A DNA stretch of 64,000 bases from Alteripontixanthobacter sp. (lineage in GTDB: Bacteria; Pseudomonadota; Alphaproteobacteria; Sphingomonadales; Sphingomonadaceae). The stretch lies in NCBI GenBank assembly GCA_039968605.1, contig JBDVPM010000008.1:992001-1056000 (forward strand), given 5' to 3'. The notes under the pieces were generated by a model, which was given only the letters and a program-made list of their open reading frames with translations, made no database searches and had not been told where the DNA came from. The position numbers were made by a program, and so were the translations under genes. The stretch's first letter is position 1. Each line of letters begins with the position of its first letter. Of the stretch, positions 8,972 through 17,137 are shown piece after piece.

Positions 8972-9985
8972 ATGAACCAGAACCTCACCCCCCTTCGCAT
9001 CCCCGACGAGGCAAAGGAGCGGCTGCGCATCCTGTTCATGGCCAAGCACGCTTTGTGGGGCGGCGGGATGCACCCGGAAGATGGCAACCACGCCATCTAT
9101 CACCACGAGGTCCGCTCCACGCTGGAAACGCTCGGGCTGAACCTGCAATTTGCCAATAGCTACGATGTGCTGTTCAGCGATCCAGGGGTCGATTTCGTGT
9201 TCCCGCTGCTCAATCGCGGCGGTTTCGTGAACTCCGAAATGCTGATTCCCACGCTGTGCAACATGCACCGCATTCCATATATCGGCGCGATGCCGTTCCT
9301 GCGCGGATTGGGCGACGATAAATCGGTATCGAAGCTGGTATGCGACCATGCCGGTGTGCCGACCGCGCCGTGGCATTGCTATCGCCGCGGGGCGCCGGTT
9401 ACCGAAGCCGATCTGCCGCCCTCTGCCGGCGGGCGCTGGGTGATCAAGCCCAACGCGTCTTCTGCCAGCTGGGGCATTTCGGATGCGCATGATTTTGCCG
9501 GCGTCGCAAACGCCGTCGCCAACATTCACGGCCAGGGGCACGATGCAATCGTCGAGCCGTATCTGGATGGCTACGACGTGCAGGTGGCCTTCATCACGAT
9601 GGATGGCGCACCCGTTCAGTTGCCGATGCTTTGGTATGAGCGTGAGGATACGCAGCGCCTGTGGACCTATTACGAAAAACGCGACCTCATCCAGAACAAC
9701 GAAAAAAGCGCGCTGAAAGAATTCGATCACGCCGATCTGGCGCCGAAAATCGCCGAGATGTCGGAACGTGTGGCCAAGGAATTCCACCCCTTCGATTATG
9801 GCCGGATCGAGTTTCGCGTCGATCTGAACACCAGCGAGGTGAACTTCATCGAGATCAATCTGAACTGTAATTTGTGGTCCGAGAAGGTCATGGCGCAGGC
9901 AGCCCGGCGCGCCGGGCTGGACCATGCGGCCTTGCTGGAAACGCTGTTGGCAGAGGCGATGCGCCGCAATGCCCTGATCAGCTGA
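8972..9985 (+). CDS. ATP-grasp ligase, D-alanine--D-alanine ligase-like
   Basis: 337-aa cytosolic ATP-grasp enzyme. The N-terminal preATP-grasp part (about 18-110) ends in FPLLNRGGFVNSEM and PYIGAMPFLRGLGDDK. The central lobe has GGRWVIKPNASSASWGIS, a Gly/Ser-rich phosphate loop. The C-terminal metal-binding motif is EINLNCNLWSEK, the equivalent of the E-x-N-x-N signature of Ddl. It differs from canonical Ddl in the loop around QRLWTYYEKRDLIQNNEKS, so the amino-acid or peptide substrate is unknown. It stands alone, 93 bp after the dehalogenase and converging on an SDR gene, so context gives no pathway. Confidence 0.75.
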   Translation: MNQNLTPLRIPDEAKERLRILFMAKHALWGGGMHPEDGNHAIYHHEVRSTLETLGLNLQFANSYDVLFSDPGVDFVFPLLNRGGFVNSEMLIPTLCNMHRIPYIGAMPFLRGLGDDKSVSKLVCDHAGVPTAPWHCYRRGAPVTEADLPPSAGGRWVIKPNASSASWGISDAHDFAGVANAVANIHGQGHDAIVEPYLDGYDVQVAFITMDGAPVQLPMLWYEREDTQRLWTYYEKRDLIQNNEKSALKEFDHADLAPKIAEMSERVAKEFHPFDYGRIEFRVDLNTSEVNFIEINLNCNLWSEKVMAQAARRAGLDHAALLETLLAEAMRRNALIS

Positions 9986-9990
9986 ACTAG

Positions 9991-10734
9991 CTAGTCGGCA
10001 ATACGCTCGGCCGCCCAATCGAACACACCGCCGCTATCGGCTGGACCCAGTCCGTCGATCACATCCAGCAGGTAGCCCGCCGACTGTTCCGGCGTGAACA
10101 GCTTGCCTTCCGGAACGCCTGACTGGAACGGCTCCGACAGGCCGGTATCGACCGTGCCGGGGTGCAGCCCTGCAACGATTGCCTGAGTATGTGTGCGGCT
10201 CAGTTCGATGGCGAAATTCTTCAGCAGCATGTTCAGGGCCGCTTTCGATGCGCGGTAGGAATGCCATCCGCCCAGCCCATTATCGCCGATCGAGCCGACA
10301 CGCGCCGACAATGCGGTGAAGACGCACTTCGTATCGCGCGCAAACAGCGGCAGCATGTGCTTGGCAATCAACGCCGGACCAATCGTGTTGAGCGCCAGAA
10401 CCTTCCCCATCGCAGCACCGTCCAGCTTGCGATAACTCCGCTCCGGCCCCCTCCCGTCTGGCAGGGTCAAAATACCGGTAGCGACGATGACCAGTTGGGG
10501 CGGGATTTCGCGCATTGCTTCCGCTGCCGCTGCCAGCGTAGCTTCGTCGGTCAGGTCGAATGCGAATGGCGTGATACCGTCGCCCGCAGGCCCAGACCCT
10601 TCCCGCGACCCGGCATAGACCTGCCCCCCGCGCGCCGCCAATCGGGTGACGAGCGCGCGGCCGATCCCGCCCGAAGCGCCGAAAACCGCAGCAGTTCGGG
10701 GCCAAGTCTGTTCTGGGTTTTCCGCATGATCCAT
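9991..10734 (-). CDS. SDR family oxidoreductase (C-factor-like)
   Basis: 247-aa short-chain dehydrogenase/reductase. NAD(P) binding is by GASGGIGRAL (residues about 19-28). The catalytic Tyr/Lys are in YRASKAALNML, with the Ser in FTALSARVGS. The C-terminal HPGTVDTGLSEPF matches the conserved post-catalytic P-G segment. The best-known relatives are the CsgA/C-factor type SDRs; the substrate cannot be named. ATG at 10734 is preceded by no strong ribosome site. It diverges from sdhB across a 180-bp region containing a perfect 10-bp inverted repeat. Confidence 0.85.
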   Translation of the reverse strand: MDHAENPEQTWPRTAAVFGASGGIGRALVTRLAARGGQVYAGSREGSGPAGDGITPFAFDLTDEATLAAAAEAMREIPPQLVIVATGILTLPDGRGPERSYRKLDGAAMGKVLALNTIGPALIAKHMLPLFARDTKCVFTALSARVGSIGDNGLGGWHSYRASKAALNMLLKNFAIELSRTHTQAIVAGLHPGTVDTGLSEPFQSGVPEGKLFTPEQSAGYLLDVIDGLGPADSGGVFDWAAERIAD

Positions 10735-10815
10735 GCATCCCAGACTAATGGCATAGCCTGTCGGTTCCGTGCGGCAGGCGCGCAGCCGTGTTGCGAGTTG
10801 GACCGGCCAACCTCA

Positions 10816-10842
10816 AACGGGTTGCGCATGCTGCAACCCGTT
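10816..10842. promoter_or_regulatory. 27-bp dyad between SDR and sdhB (candidate operator)
   Basis: Perfect inverted repeat with arms AACGGGTTGC (10816-10825) and GCAACCCGTT (10833-10842) around GCATGCT. It lies in the divergent promoter region, 72 bp before the sdhB start and 82 bp before the SDR start. Since both flanking genes start here rather than end, a terminator is unlikely. A dimeric regulator site is the simpler reading, but no regulator is identified. Confidence 0.5.
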
Positions 10843-10914
10843 GTGCGTTGCATCACCTTGCGCTGGGCCGATCATCCGTTACAAAGCACGCAGCGACCTT
10901 GAGGAAAGCGGAAC

Positions 10915-11697
10915 ATGGCCACATTCACCCTCCCGAAAAATTCGAAAATCCGCAAGCGTGGCGAGGTTCACCGCGCCGAAGGCGGCGGGCGAACGCAGAG
11001 CTTCAAGATTTATCGGTACGATCCCGAAAGCGGCGATAATCCGCGTTACGACACGTTCGAGCTCGATCTCGATCAATGCGGTCCGATGGTCCTCGACGCG
11101 CTGATCAAGATCAAGAACGAGATCGATCCTACGCTGACATTCCGCCGCAGCTGCCGGGAGGGGATTTGCGGATCGTGTTCGATGAACCTCAACGGCAAGA
11201 ACGGGCTGGCCTGCACCACCGCGATCGAGGATCTGAAGGGGGAAATTCGCATCACGCCGCTGCCGCATATGGAAGTGGTGAAGGATCTGGTGCCCGATTT
11301 CACCCATTTTTACGCCCAATATGCCTCGATCCGGCCCTGGTTGCAGACCGTTTCCACCACCCCAAGCGGCAAGGAAAGGCTGCAATCGCCCGAACAGCGC
11401 GAGAAGCTGGACGGGCTGTACGAATGTATCCTGTGCGCCTGCTGCTCGACCGCATGCCCATCCTATTGGTGGAACAGCGACAAGTTCCTCGGCCCGGCAA
11501 TTCTGCTGCAGGCCTATCGCTGGCTGGCCGATAGCCGCGATGAAATGACCGGGGAGCGGCTGGAAGCGCTGGAAGATCCCTATCGCCTGTATCGCTGCCA
11601 CACGATTATGAATTGCGCCAATGTGTGCCCCAAGGGGCTCAACCCGGCCAAGGCGATTGCCGAAACCAAGAAGATGATGGTCGAAAAACATATCTGA
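10915..11697 (+). CDS. sdhB: Succinate dehydrogenase iron-sulfur subunit
   Basis: 260-aa Fe-S subunit of complex II, passing electrons from FAD in SdhA to ubiquinone at the inner membrane and linking the TCA cycle to respiration. The N-terminal [2Fe-2S] ligands are Cys80, Cys85, Cys88 and Cys100 ([10 protein letters not shown]...GLAC). The C-terminal [4Fe-4S]/[3Fe-4S] ligands are in [16 protein letters not shown] and [17 protein letters not shown]. The start ATGGCCACATTC follows GAGGAAAG. No sdhC, sdhD or sdhA is adjacent: upstream is a divergent SDR, downstream a thioesterase and zapE. The rest of the complex must be encoded elsewhere or outside the window. Confidence 0.97.
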   Translation: MATFTLPKNSKIRKRGEVHRAEGGGRTQSFKIYRYDPESGDNPRYDTFELDLDQCGPMVLDALIKIKNEIDPTLTFRRSCREGICGSCSMNLNGKNGLACTTAIEDLKGEIRITPLPHMEVVKDLVPDFTHFYAQYASIRPWLQTVSTTPSGKERLQSPEQREKLDGLYECILCACCSTACPSYWWNSDKFLGPAILLQAYRWLADSRDEMTGERLEALEDPYRLYRCHTIMNCANVCPKGLNPAKAIAETKKMMVEKHI

Positions 11698-11722
11698 TCG
11701 CGTCGCGGCAGGGGCCGGTTCA

Positions 11723-12187
11723 GTGATCGATCTCGAGCGCGTCCCGGCGTTTATCGACTGCCGCCCGATCGAGGGCGAAGACGGTTGGTATAGCTGGAAT
11801 GTCGGCGATGAAACGCGCTTCAATGGCGCGGTCCTCGGCCATGTGCAGGTTCGCGTCGAAGGTGACCGGGTGCGCACAAGGATGCAAACCGAGCGGCGCC
11901 ATTCCAATCTCCAGGATAACATCCATGGCGGTGTGACGCTGTCGCTGATCGATATATCGCTGTTTTCGGCGATGAACCTGCTCGGATCGCAGGACGGCGG
12001 ACGGGCTGTCACGCTGGAGCTTTCCAACCAGTTCGTGGGCGGCGGAATCGTCGGTAAGCCGCTCGATGCGCTGACGCAGGTCGTGCGCGAAACCGGTCGG
12101 CTGATGTTTCTGCGCGGCGACGTGGTTCAGGCCGTGGAAGGGGGCGAGCACACGGTCGCGGCGTTCTCCGGCATCATTCGCAAATGA
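11723..12187 (+). CDS. PaaI family hotdog thioesterase
   Basis: 154-aa single hotdog-fold protein, probably hydrolysing an acyl-CoA thioester. The diagnostic NIHGGVTLSLID (HGG followed by an acidic residue) is in the middle, with the typical LSNQFVGGGIVGKPL strand after it. The start is GTG at 11723 after GGCAGGGGCC, 25 bp behind sdhB. It is followed 10 bp later by zapE, so the three genes are probably one transcript. The substrate is unknown, and the link to succinate dehydrogenase may be only positional. Confidence 0.82.
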   Translation: MIDLERVPAFIDCRPIEGEDGWYSWNVGDETRFNGAVLGHVQVRVEGDRVRTRMQTERRHSNLQDNIHGGVTLSLIDISLFSAMNLLGSQDGGRAVTLELSNQFVGGGIVGKPLDALTQVVRETGRLMFLRGDVVQAVEGGEHTVAAFSGIIRK

Positions 12188-12197
12188 TAGGCGCGGT

Positions 12198-13334
12198 ATG
12201 ACCGGGATGCTCGCCGAATATCGCGCTTTGGTGGAGCGCGGCGAGTTGCGGCCCGATGCCGAACAGGAAGCCGCCGCGCAAAGGCTCGCGCAGTTGCAGC
12301 AGGAACTGGAAAAGGACGCGGGATCGAGCGGGTTCCTGGGCAAGCTGTTCGGCGGCAATGGCGCCAACGAGCCGCCACAGGGCGTCTATATGTGGGGCGG
12401 CGTGGGGCGCGGCAAATCCATGCTGATGGACCTGTTCCACGATACGCTGGCAATTCCCGACAAACGCCGCGCCCATTTTCACGCCTTTATGCAGGAAGTC
12501 CACGCCCGGCTCCGCGATGCCCGCAAATCCGAAAGCGGCGATCCGATCCCGCCCGTGGCCGAAGATATTGCCAGGGACCTGCGCTGCCTGGCTTTCGATG
12601 AGATGGTGGTGAACAATTCCGCCGATGCCATGATCATGTCGCGCCTGTTCCGCGCGCTGATCGTGGATGAGCAAGTGGCCATCGTCACCACCTCCAACCG
12701 CCCGCCGCGCGATCTTTACAAGGACGGGCTCAATCGCGAGCACTTCCTTCCGTTCATCGAGCTGGTGTCGAACCGGCTCGATGTCGTCCCGCTCAACGGG
12801 CCGCATGATTACCGGATGGAGCGGCTCGGCGGGATCGACAGCTGGCATACGCCGCTGGGCGAAGAAGCCACCGCGCAAGTGCGCGAGGCGTTCTTTCGCC
12901 TGACCGACTATTCCCCGGACGATGCGGAGAACGTCCCCTCGGCTGAGCTGGATGTTGGCGGGCGAACATTGCACGTGCCCAAGGCGCTGAAAGGCGTCGC
13001 CGTGTTCAGTTTCAAGCGGCTGTGCGGGGAAGCGCGCGGCGCTCCCGATTACCTCGCCATTGCGCGGGCGTTTCACACCGTCATCCTGGTCGGCATCCCG
13101 CAAATGGGGCCGGATATGCGCAACGAGGCGGCGCGTTTCGTCACCTTGATCGATGCGCTGTACGAACAGCGCGTCAAGCTGTTCGCCACGGCAGAGGTCG
13201 AACCGGGGGATCTGTACAAGGCCGGCGATGGCGCGTTCGAATTCGAGCGTACCGAAAGCCGCCTGATCGAAATGCGGAGCGAGGAATATATGGCGCTGGG
13301 CCATGGCGAGCAGGATTCCGTGGCATCGCACTAG
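12198..13334 (+). CDS. zapE: Cell division protein ZapE (AFG1-like ATPase)
   Basis: 378-aa AFG1/ZapE P-loop ATPase, a family that associates with FtsZ in Gram-negative bacteria and with mitochondrial inner-membrane quality control in eukaryotes. Walker A is GGVGRGKS (67-74), Walker B is LAFDE (Asp134, Glu135), and TTSNRPPRDLYKDGL is the family sensor-1 region. The length matches the family. It starts 10 bp after the thioesterase stop. Adjacency to sdh or TCA genes is frequent in alphaproteobacteria. Confidence 0.93.
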   Translation: MTGMLAEYRALVERGELRPDAEQEAAAQRLAQLQQELEKDAGSSGFLGKLFGGNGANEPPQGVYMWGGVGRGKSMLMDLFHDTLAIPDKRRAHFHAFMQEVHARLRDARKSESGDPIPPVAEDIARDLRCLAFDEMVVNNSADAMIMSRLFRALIVDEQVAIVTTSNRPPRDLYKDGLNREHFLPFIELVSNRLDVVPLNGPHDYRMERLGGIDSWHTPLGEEATAQVREAFFRLTDYSPDDAENVPSAELDVGGRTLHVPKALKGVAVFSFKRLCGEARGAPDYLAIARAFHTVILVGIPQMGPDMRNEAARFVTLIDALYEQRVKLFATAEVEPGDLYKAGDGAFEFERTESRLIEMRSEEYMALGHGEQDSVASH

Positions 13335-13410
13335 GCTTGAAGCAGGTCGCCGGGCCTCCCACATCGGCCGGTATACCGGCGATAACACCCCGCCGATGTG
13401 GACAAAATCG

Positions 13411-14112
13411 ATGATCGATATTCGCCCCTTCGCTTCCCTTGGCCACGCCGACCATGGCTGGCTGGATGCTCGCCACCATTTTAGTTTTGCCAGTTATCAC
13501 GATTCTGCCCGCATGGGCTGGGGCGCCATTCGCGTGTGGAACGACGACACGATAGCTGCCCAGTCGGGATTCCCGCCCCACCCGCATAGCGACATGGAAA
13601 TCATCACCTATGTCCGCTCCGGCGCGATCACCCATAAGGATTCGCTCGGCAATAGCGGCCGAACCGAAGCAGGCGACGTGCAAGTGATGAGCGCCGGGGA
13701 CGGGATCACCCATTCCGAAGCGAATGTGGAGGATGAGACGACCACCCTGTTCCAGATCTGGATCATGCCGCAATCGCGCGGAGGGTCACCGCGCTGGGGG
13801 CAGCGCGCTTTTCCCGAAGCAACCCGCGATGGCAGTTTTCAGCTCGTCGCCTGCGGACCGGAAGAGCGCGAAGCCGCGCTGTATATCCGCGCCGATGCCA
13901 AGATCCTGGCTGCCAGGGTGCCCCCAGATACGTCTGTTCAGTACAAGGCCGACCCCGCCCGCCATCAATATATGGTCGCGCTGGGCGGCGCGGTCGAGGT
14001 GAACGGGCAGCGGGCAGAGCCGCGTGACGGGATCGCCATAACCGGCGAAACCGCCATCGAGGTTACCGCGCTGGGCAGCGAAGCCGAACTGGTACTGGTG
14101 GACTCGCTCTAG
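13411..14112 (+). CDS. Pirin family protein (YhaK/YhhW type)
   Basis: 233-aa bicupin of the pirin family. The N-terminal cupin contains ARHHFSFASYHD and the metal-ligand block PHPHSDMEIITYV (two His and a Glu), then HSEANVEDE. Relatives bind Fe or Ni and some oxidise quercetin; the cellular role is unclear. The start at 13411 (MIDIRPFASLGHADHGWLD) matches the family; ATG at 13396 adds five residues, and the frame extends back to 13303 inside zapE but without homology. It runs tail-to-tail into the RpfF-like gene with a 4-bp overlap of stops. Confidence 0.85.
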   Translation: MIDIRPFASLGHADHGWLDARHHFSFASYHDSARMGWGAIRVWNDDTIAAQSGFPPHPHSDMEIITYVRSGAITHKDSLGNSGRTEAGDVQVMSAGDGITHSEANVEDETTTLFQIWIMPQSRGGSPRWGQRAFPEATRDGSFQLVACGPEEREAALYIRADAKILAARVPPDTSVQYKADPARHQYMVALGGAVEVNGQRAEPRDGIAITGETAIEVTALGSEAELVLVDSL

Positions 14113-15026
14113 CTGGCCTTGGCCAGACGGCCCTGTGCCGCAACCAGTCGCTTCATTATCTTGAGGTCCGGCGCACTCAGCTGCAAGGCCGTGTCGGCCC
14201 ACAGCTCGGTTATCCTGCACAGCTCTTCAAGCTGCAGATCCCAGCTGATCTTCATGGCTTTGCGGCCATTGGCGAGGCCGGGATGGCGGCGCTGGGACTT
14301 GCGGATGAATTCGCGGCATGCCTCTACCCCGTCGCCATTTTCGGCGAGGTGATGCACGATGCCGAGATCGTACATCTGTTCGGCAGTGAAGGTTTCGTTC
14401 GAGACAATCAGCCGTTCCGCCATCGCGCTGCCCAGCTTGCGCCGCAGGAATGCGTGGGCACCCATGCCAGGGAACAGGCCGAACATGATTTCGGGCAGGC
14501 CGAAGGTCGCATCGCGCTCCGCCACGATGTAATCGAACGATAGTAAAGCCTCGAACCCACCGCCCAGGGCGGAGCCTTCGACCAACCCGACGGTCAGCAT
14601 CGGTATATCGAGCGATTGCATGTTGCGGTGGAGTATCTGGACACAGCGATGGCCATATTCGACCAGCCCGTCGCGGTCTTTCTGCTCGATCAATTGTGCG
14701 AACAATTCCAGATCGCCGCCGAAGCAAAATACTCCGGGCGCACGGCTACCCAGCACCAGGAACTTTAGCGGCACCTTATCCGGGCCGAACCCTTCGGCGA
14801 TCAGATCTTGCCAGGCCTCGAAATCGTTGAGCATCGAGGGCGTGAAACTGGGCCGCCCGGCAGGACGCATGAACGTCCAAAGGGCCTGCTCGTCCTCATC
14901 GTAGAGCACGTCCAGCTCGTCCAGCTCGTAGAGCCCCCGTGGGACAGCCAGCCGCAGCTCGCTTTCCGCGTAAATTTCCGCTCGATCATCGGTGAGCGGT
15001 ATTGCCAGATTTCCGGAACTTTCCAT
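14109..15026 (-). CDS. RpfF-like crotonase, probable DSF (diffusible signal factor) synthase
   Basis: 305-aa crotonase that aligns over nearly its full length with Xanthomonas RpfF, the enzyme making cis-2-unsaturated fatty-acid signals. Shared blocks: FGGDLELFAQLIEQKDRDGL, RCVQILHRN, ALGGGFEALLS, GLPEIMFGLFPGMGAHAF and the C-terminal ITELWADTALQL. Both RpfF catalytic glutamates are kept, as Glu159 (GGGFEA) and Glu179 (GLPEI). Ordinary enoyl-CoA hydratases are shorter and lack the GGDL...LI and LFPGMGA blocks. ATG at 15026 follows AGGGAGG at 8 nt; a TTG at 15032 is poorer. It lies 205 bp downstream of the XrtA-linked amidotransferase on the same strand. No RpfC- or RpfG-like sensor is nearby. 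Confidence 0.82.
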   Translation of the reverse strand: MESSGNLAIPLTDDRAEIYAESELRLAVPRGLYELDELDVLYDEDEQALWTFMRPAGRPSFTPSMLNDFEAWQDLIAEGFGPDKVPLKFLVLGSRAPGVFCFGGDLELFAQLIEQKDRDGLVEYGHRCVQILHRNMQSLDIPMLTVGLVEGSALGGGFEALLSFDYIVAERDATFGLPEIMFGLFPGMGAHAFLRRKLGSAMAERLIVSNETFTAEQMYDLGIVHHLAENGDGVEACREFIRKSQRRHPGLANGRKAMKISWDLQLEELCRITELWADTALQLSAPDLKIMKRLVAAQGRLAKAS

Positions 15027-15066
15027 CCGCAAATCCTCCCTGTCGACCCACGGTTCCCGTTCCGTA

Positions 15067-15088
15067 TGAAAGCCTTAAGTGACTTTCA
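15067..15088. promoter_or_regulatory. Inverted repeat upstream of the RpfF-like gene
   Basis: TGAAAG (15067-15072) and CTTTCA (15083-15088) form a 6-bp dyad with a 10-nt AT-richer centre, 41 bp before the ATG of the RpfF-like gene. Its position fits an operator, but the arms are short and chance occurrence is possible. The rest of the 205-bp gap shows nothing else I can assign. Confidence 0.3.
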
Positions 15089-15231
15089 TTTCGGTCGGTC
15101 CGCTTGATGTAACAAGACGTAACCGGGTCGGGAGTCTCTTGGCAATGGCAAATTTCGGACAGTGCGGTGAAGCGAGTCTCGATTTGGGCCGATGGATGGT
15201 AAACGAACCAGTGCTCAACTTGCTCGCCAGA

Positions 15232-17127
15232 CTATCCGATCCCAAGCTTGCCGAAAGACCGGTCCAACATCAGGAATTGCCACAATAATCGCGAGTAATC
15301 GGTTCGTCCCGCAATATGATCGTCGGCAATCTGCTGCAACCTGTCGGCATCGAACCACCCGGTTCTGGCGATTCGCGATGATCTGGCAATGCCGCGCGCA
15401 TCGCCCGCCAATGGCCCGCGCAGCCACGCGGCGATGGGCGTGACGAAGCCTTGTTTCGGGCGGTAGAGTATGTCGTTGGGCAGGTACCGCTCCATCGTCT
15501 GCTTGAGCAGGAACTTGCCCTGCCGCCCGCGGACCCGGTGGCGTTCGGGCAAAGCGGCGCCAAATTCGACCAGGCGATGATCCAGCAAAGGCTCGCGCGC
15601 CTCCAGGCTGACCGCCATGCTGGCGCGATCGACCTTGGTCAGGATATCGCCCGGCAACCAGAACTTCAGATCGACATATTGCGCCGCGTCCAGCCCGCTT
15701 CGTGCCGGGGCGCTGCGCATCATGGCGATCAGCGGCTGCTCGCCGCGATAATCGCCGCGTGCCCGCTGCATGTCGGGTGAATAGAAACTGCCGCGCAGTT
15801 CGGGCGGCAGCACCGCCAAGCCGCGCGCATAACCTTCGGCCCCGCTCTCGGCGAGCGCCAGTAGCGTCGATTTGGCGCGCAGGGGCCGCGGCGCCCAATC
15901 GGCTTTGGGCCACAACCGGCCAAGCCCGCCGAATACGGGCGCGCGCAGCGCGGCGGGCAGGATAGCGCGCACCTGCTCTTCGCGGTGGTGGAAGACTTGC
16001 CGCCGATAGCCGGCGAAGGCCTCATCCGCACCGTCGCCGGACAGCGCGACCGTCACATTTTCCCGCGCCAATTGCGCCACGCGCCAGGTTGGCAATGCGG
16101 AGGCATCGGCAAACGGTTCGTCGAACATGCCTGCAATAGCGTCGATATGTTCGAAATCCTCGCTGCCGACTGTACGGCTACGATGGTCGGCAGAAAATTC
16201 GCGCGCCACCCGCTCCGCATAGGAGGTCTCGTCCAGCCCGCTATCGTCGAAGCCGATAGAGCAGGTGTTGACCGGCGAAGCGCTGGCTTCGGCCATCAGG
16301 GCGACCACGCTCGACGAATCCACCCCGCCCGAAAGGAACGCGCCGAGTGGCACGTCGGAAACCATGCGCGAGGTGACGCCTTGTCGCAGCAAATGCAGCA
16401 TCTCGGCCGATAATTCAGCCTGTTTGGCGGCATGGCGACGCTCGAACGAAACATCCCACCACTGCTGCGGTGCGGCAGGCGGTTTGCCGCTTTCCAGCAA
16501 GCGATAATGACCGGCGGGCAGCTTCTCCACGCCCTTCAGGATCGACCGGTGATCGGGGACGTAACCCCAGGTGAAATAATCCTCCACCGCCAGCGGATTG
16601 ACTTCGCGGCGAAGCAGCGGATGCGCCAGCAGCCCCTTCAATTCTGAGGCAAATGCGATGCTGCCATCGCTCAATTGCGCGGTGAATAGCGGTTTTACGC
16701 CGAGCCGGTCGCGTGCCAGCAGCAATTGCCTCGTGCCCTGATCGTACAAAGCGAAGGCGAACATCCCGTTCAGCTTTTGGAGGCAGTCGACCCCCCATGC
16801 CTGCCATGCTGCAAGGATAACCTCGCCATCGCCGTCGGTTTTGAACTGCGCCCCGCCCTGCTCCAGCTCGCGGCGCAATTCGCGGAAATTGTAGATCTCG
16901 CCATTGAAGCTGAGCACTGCGCGGCCATCGGCGGAATGCATCGGCTGCGGCGATCCGGCGATATCGATGATCGAAAGCCGCCGATGGCCGAGCCCCACGC
17001 CCGGCGCTGTCCACACGCCCGATCCATCCGGTCCGCGGTGGATAAGCGCATCGCACATCCGCTCGACCCGAGTGGGCTCGACCGGCTTGGGCGTTTCTGG
17101 GTGAAAGATACCGGCAATGCCGCACAT
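15232..17127 (-). CDS. Asparagine synthase-like amidotransferase 1, exosortase A system-associated
   Basis: 631-aa class II glutamine amidotransferase. The N-terminal nucleophile is Cys2 (MCGIAGIFHPE), the glutaminase domain has LSFNGEIYNFRELRREL, and the synthetase domain has the PP-loop LSGGVDSSSVVALMAE and LSGDGADEAFAGYRRQ. Asparagine synthase itself is about 550-650 aa, but position directly after xrtA is typical of the exosortase-linked amidotransferase, thought to amidate a sugar acid or amino group of the polysaccharide. It is the last gene of the minus-strand cluster, 10 bp after xrtA. The precise substrate is inferred, not seen. Confidence 0.88.
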   Translation of the reverse strand: MCGIAGIFHPETPKPVEPTRVERMCDALIHRGPDGSGVWTAPGVGLGHRRLSIIDIAGSPQPMHSADGRAVLSFNGEIYNFRELRRELEQGGAQFKTDGDGEVILAAWQAWGVDCLQKLNGMFAFALYDQGTRQLLLARDRLGVKPLFTAQLSDGSIAFASELKGLLAHPLLRREVNPLAVEDYFTWGYVPDHRSILKGVEKLPAGHYRLLESGKPPAAPQQWWDVSFERRHAAKQAELSAEMLHLLRQGVTSRMVSDVPLGAFLSGGVDSSSVVALMAEASASPVNTCSIGFDDSGLDETSYAERVAREFSADHRSRTVGSEDFEHIDAIAGMFDEPFADASALPTWRVAQLARENVTVALSGDGADEAFAGYRRQVFHHREEQVRAILPAALRAPVFGGLGRLWPKADWAPRPLRAKSTLLALAESGAEGYARGLAVLPPELRGSFYSPDMQRARGDYRGEQPLIAMMRSAPARSGLDAAQYVDLKFWLPGDILTKVDRASMAVSLEAREPLLDHRLVEFGAALPERHRVRGRQGKFLLKQTMERYLPNDILYRPKQGFVTPIAAWLRGPLAGDARGIARSSRIARTGWFDADRLQQIADDHIAGRTDYSRLLWQFLMLDRSFGKLGIG

Positions 17128-17137
17128 GTCGCTGGCC

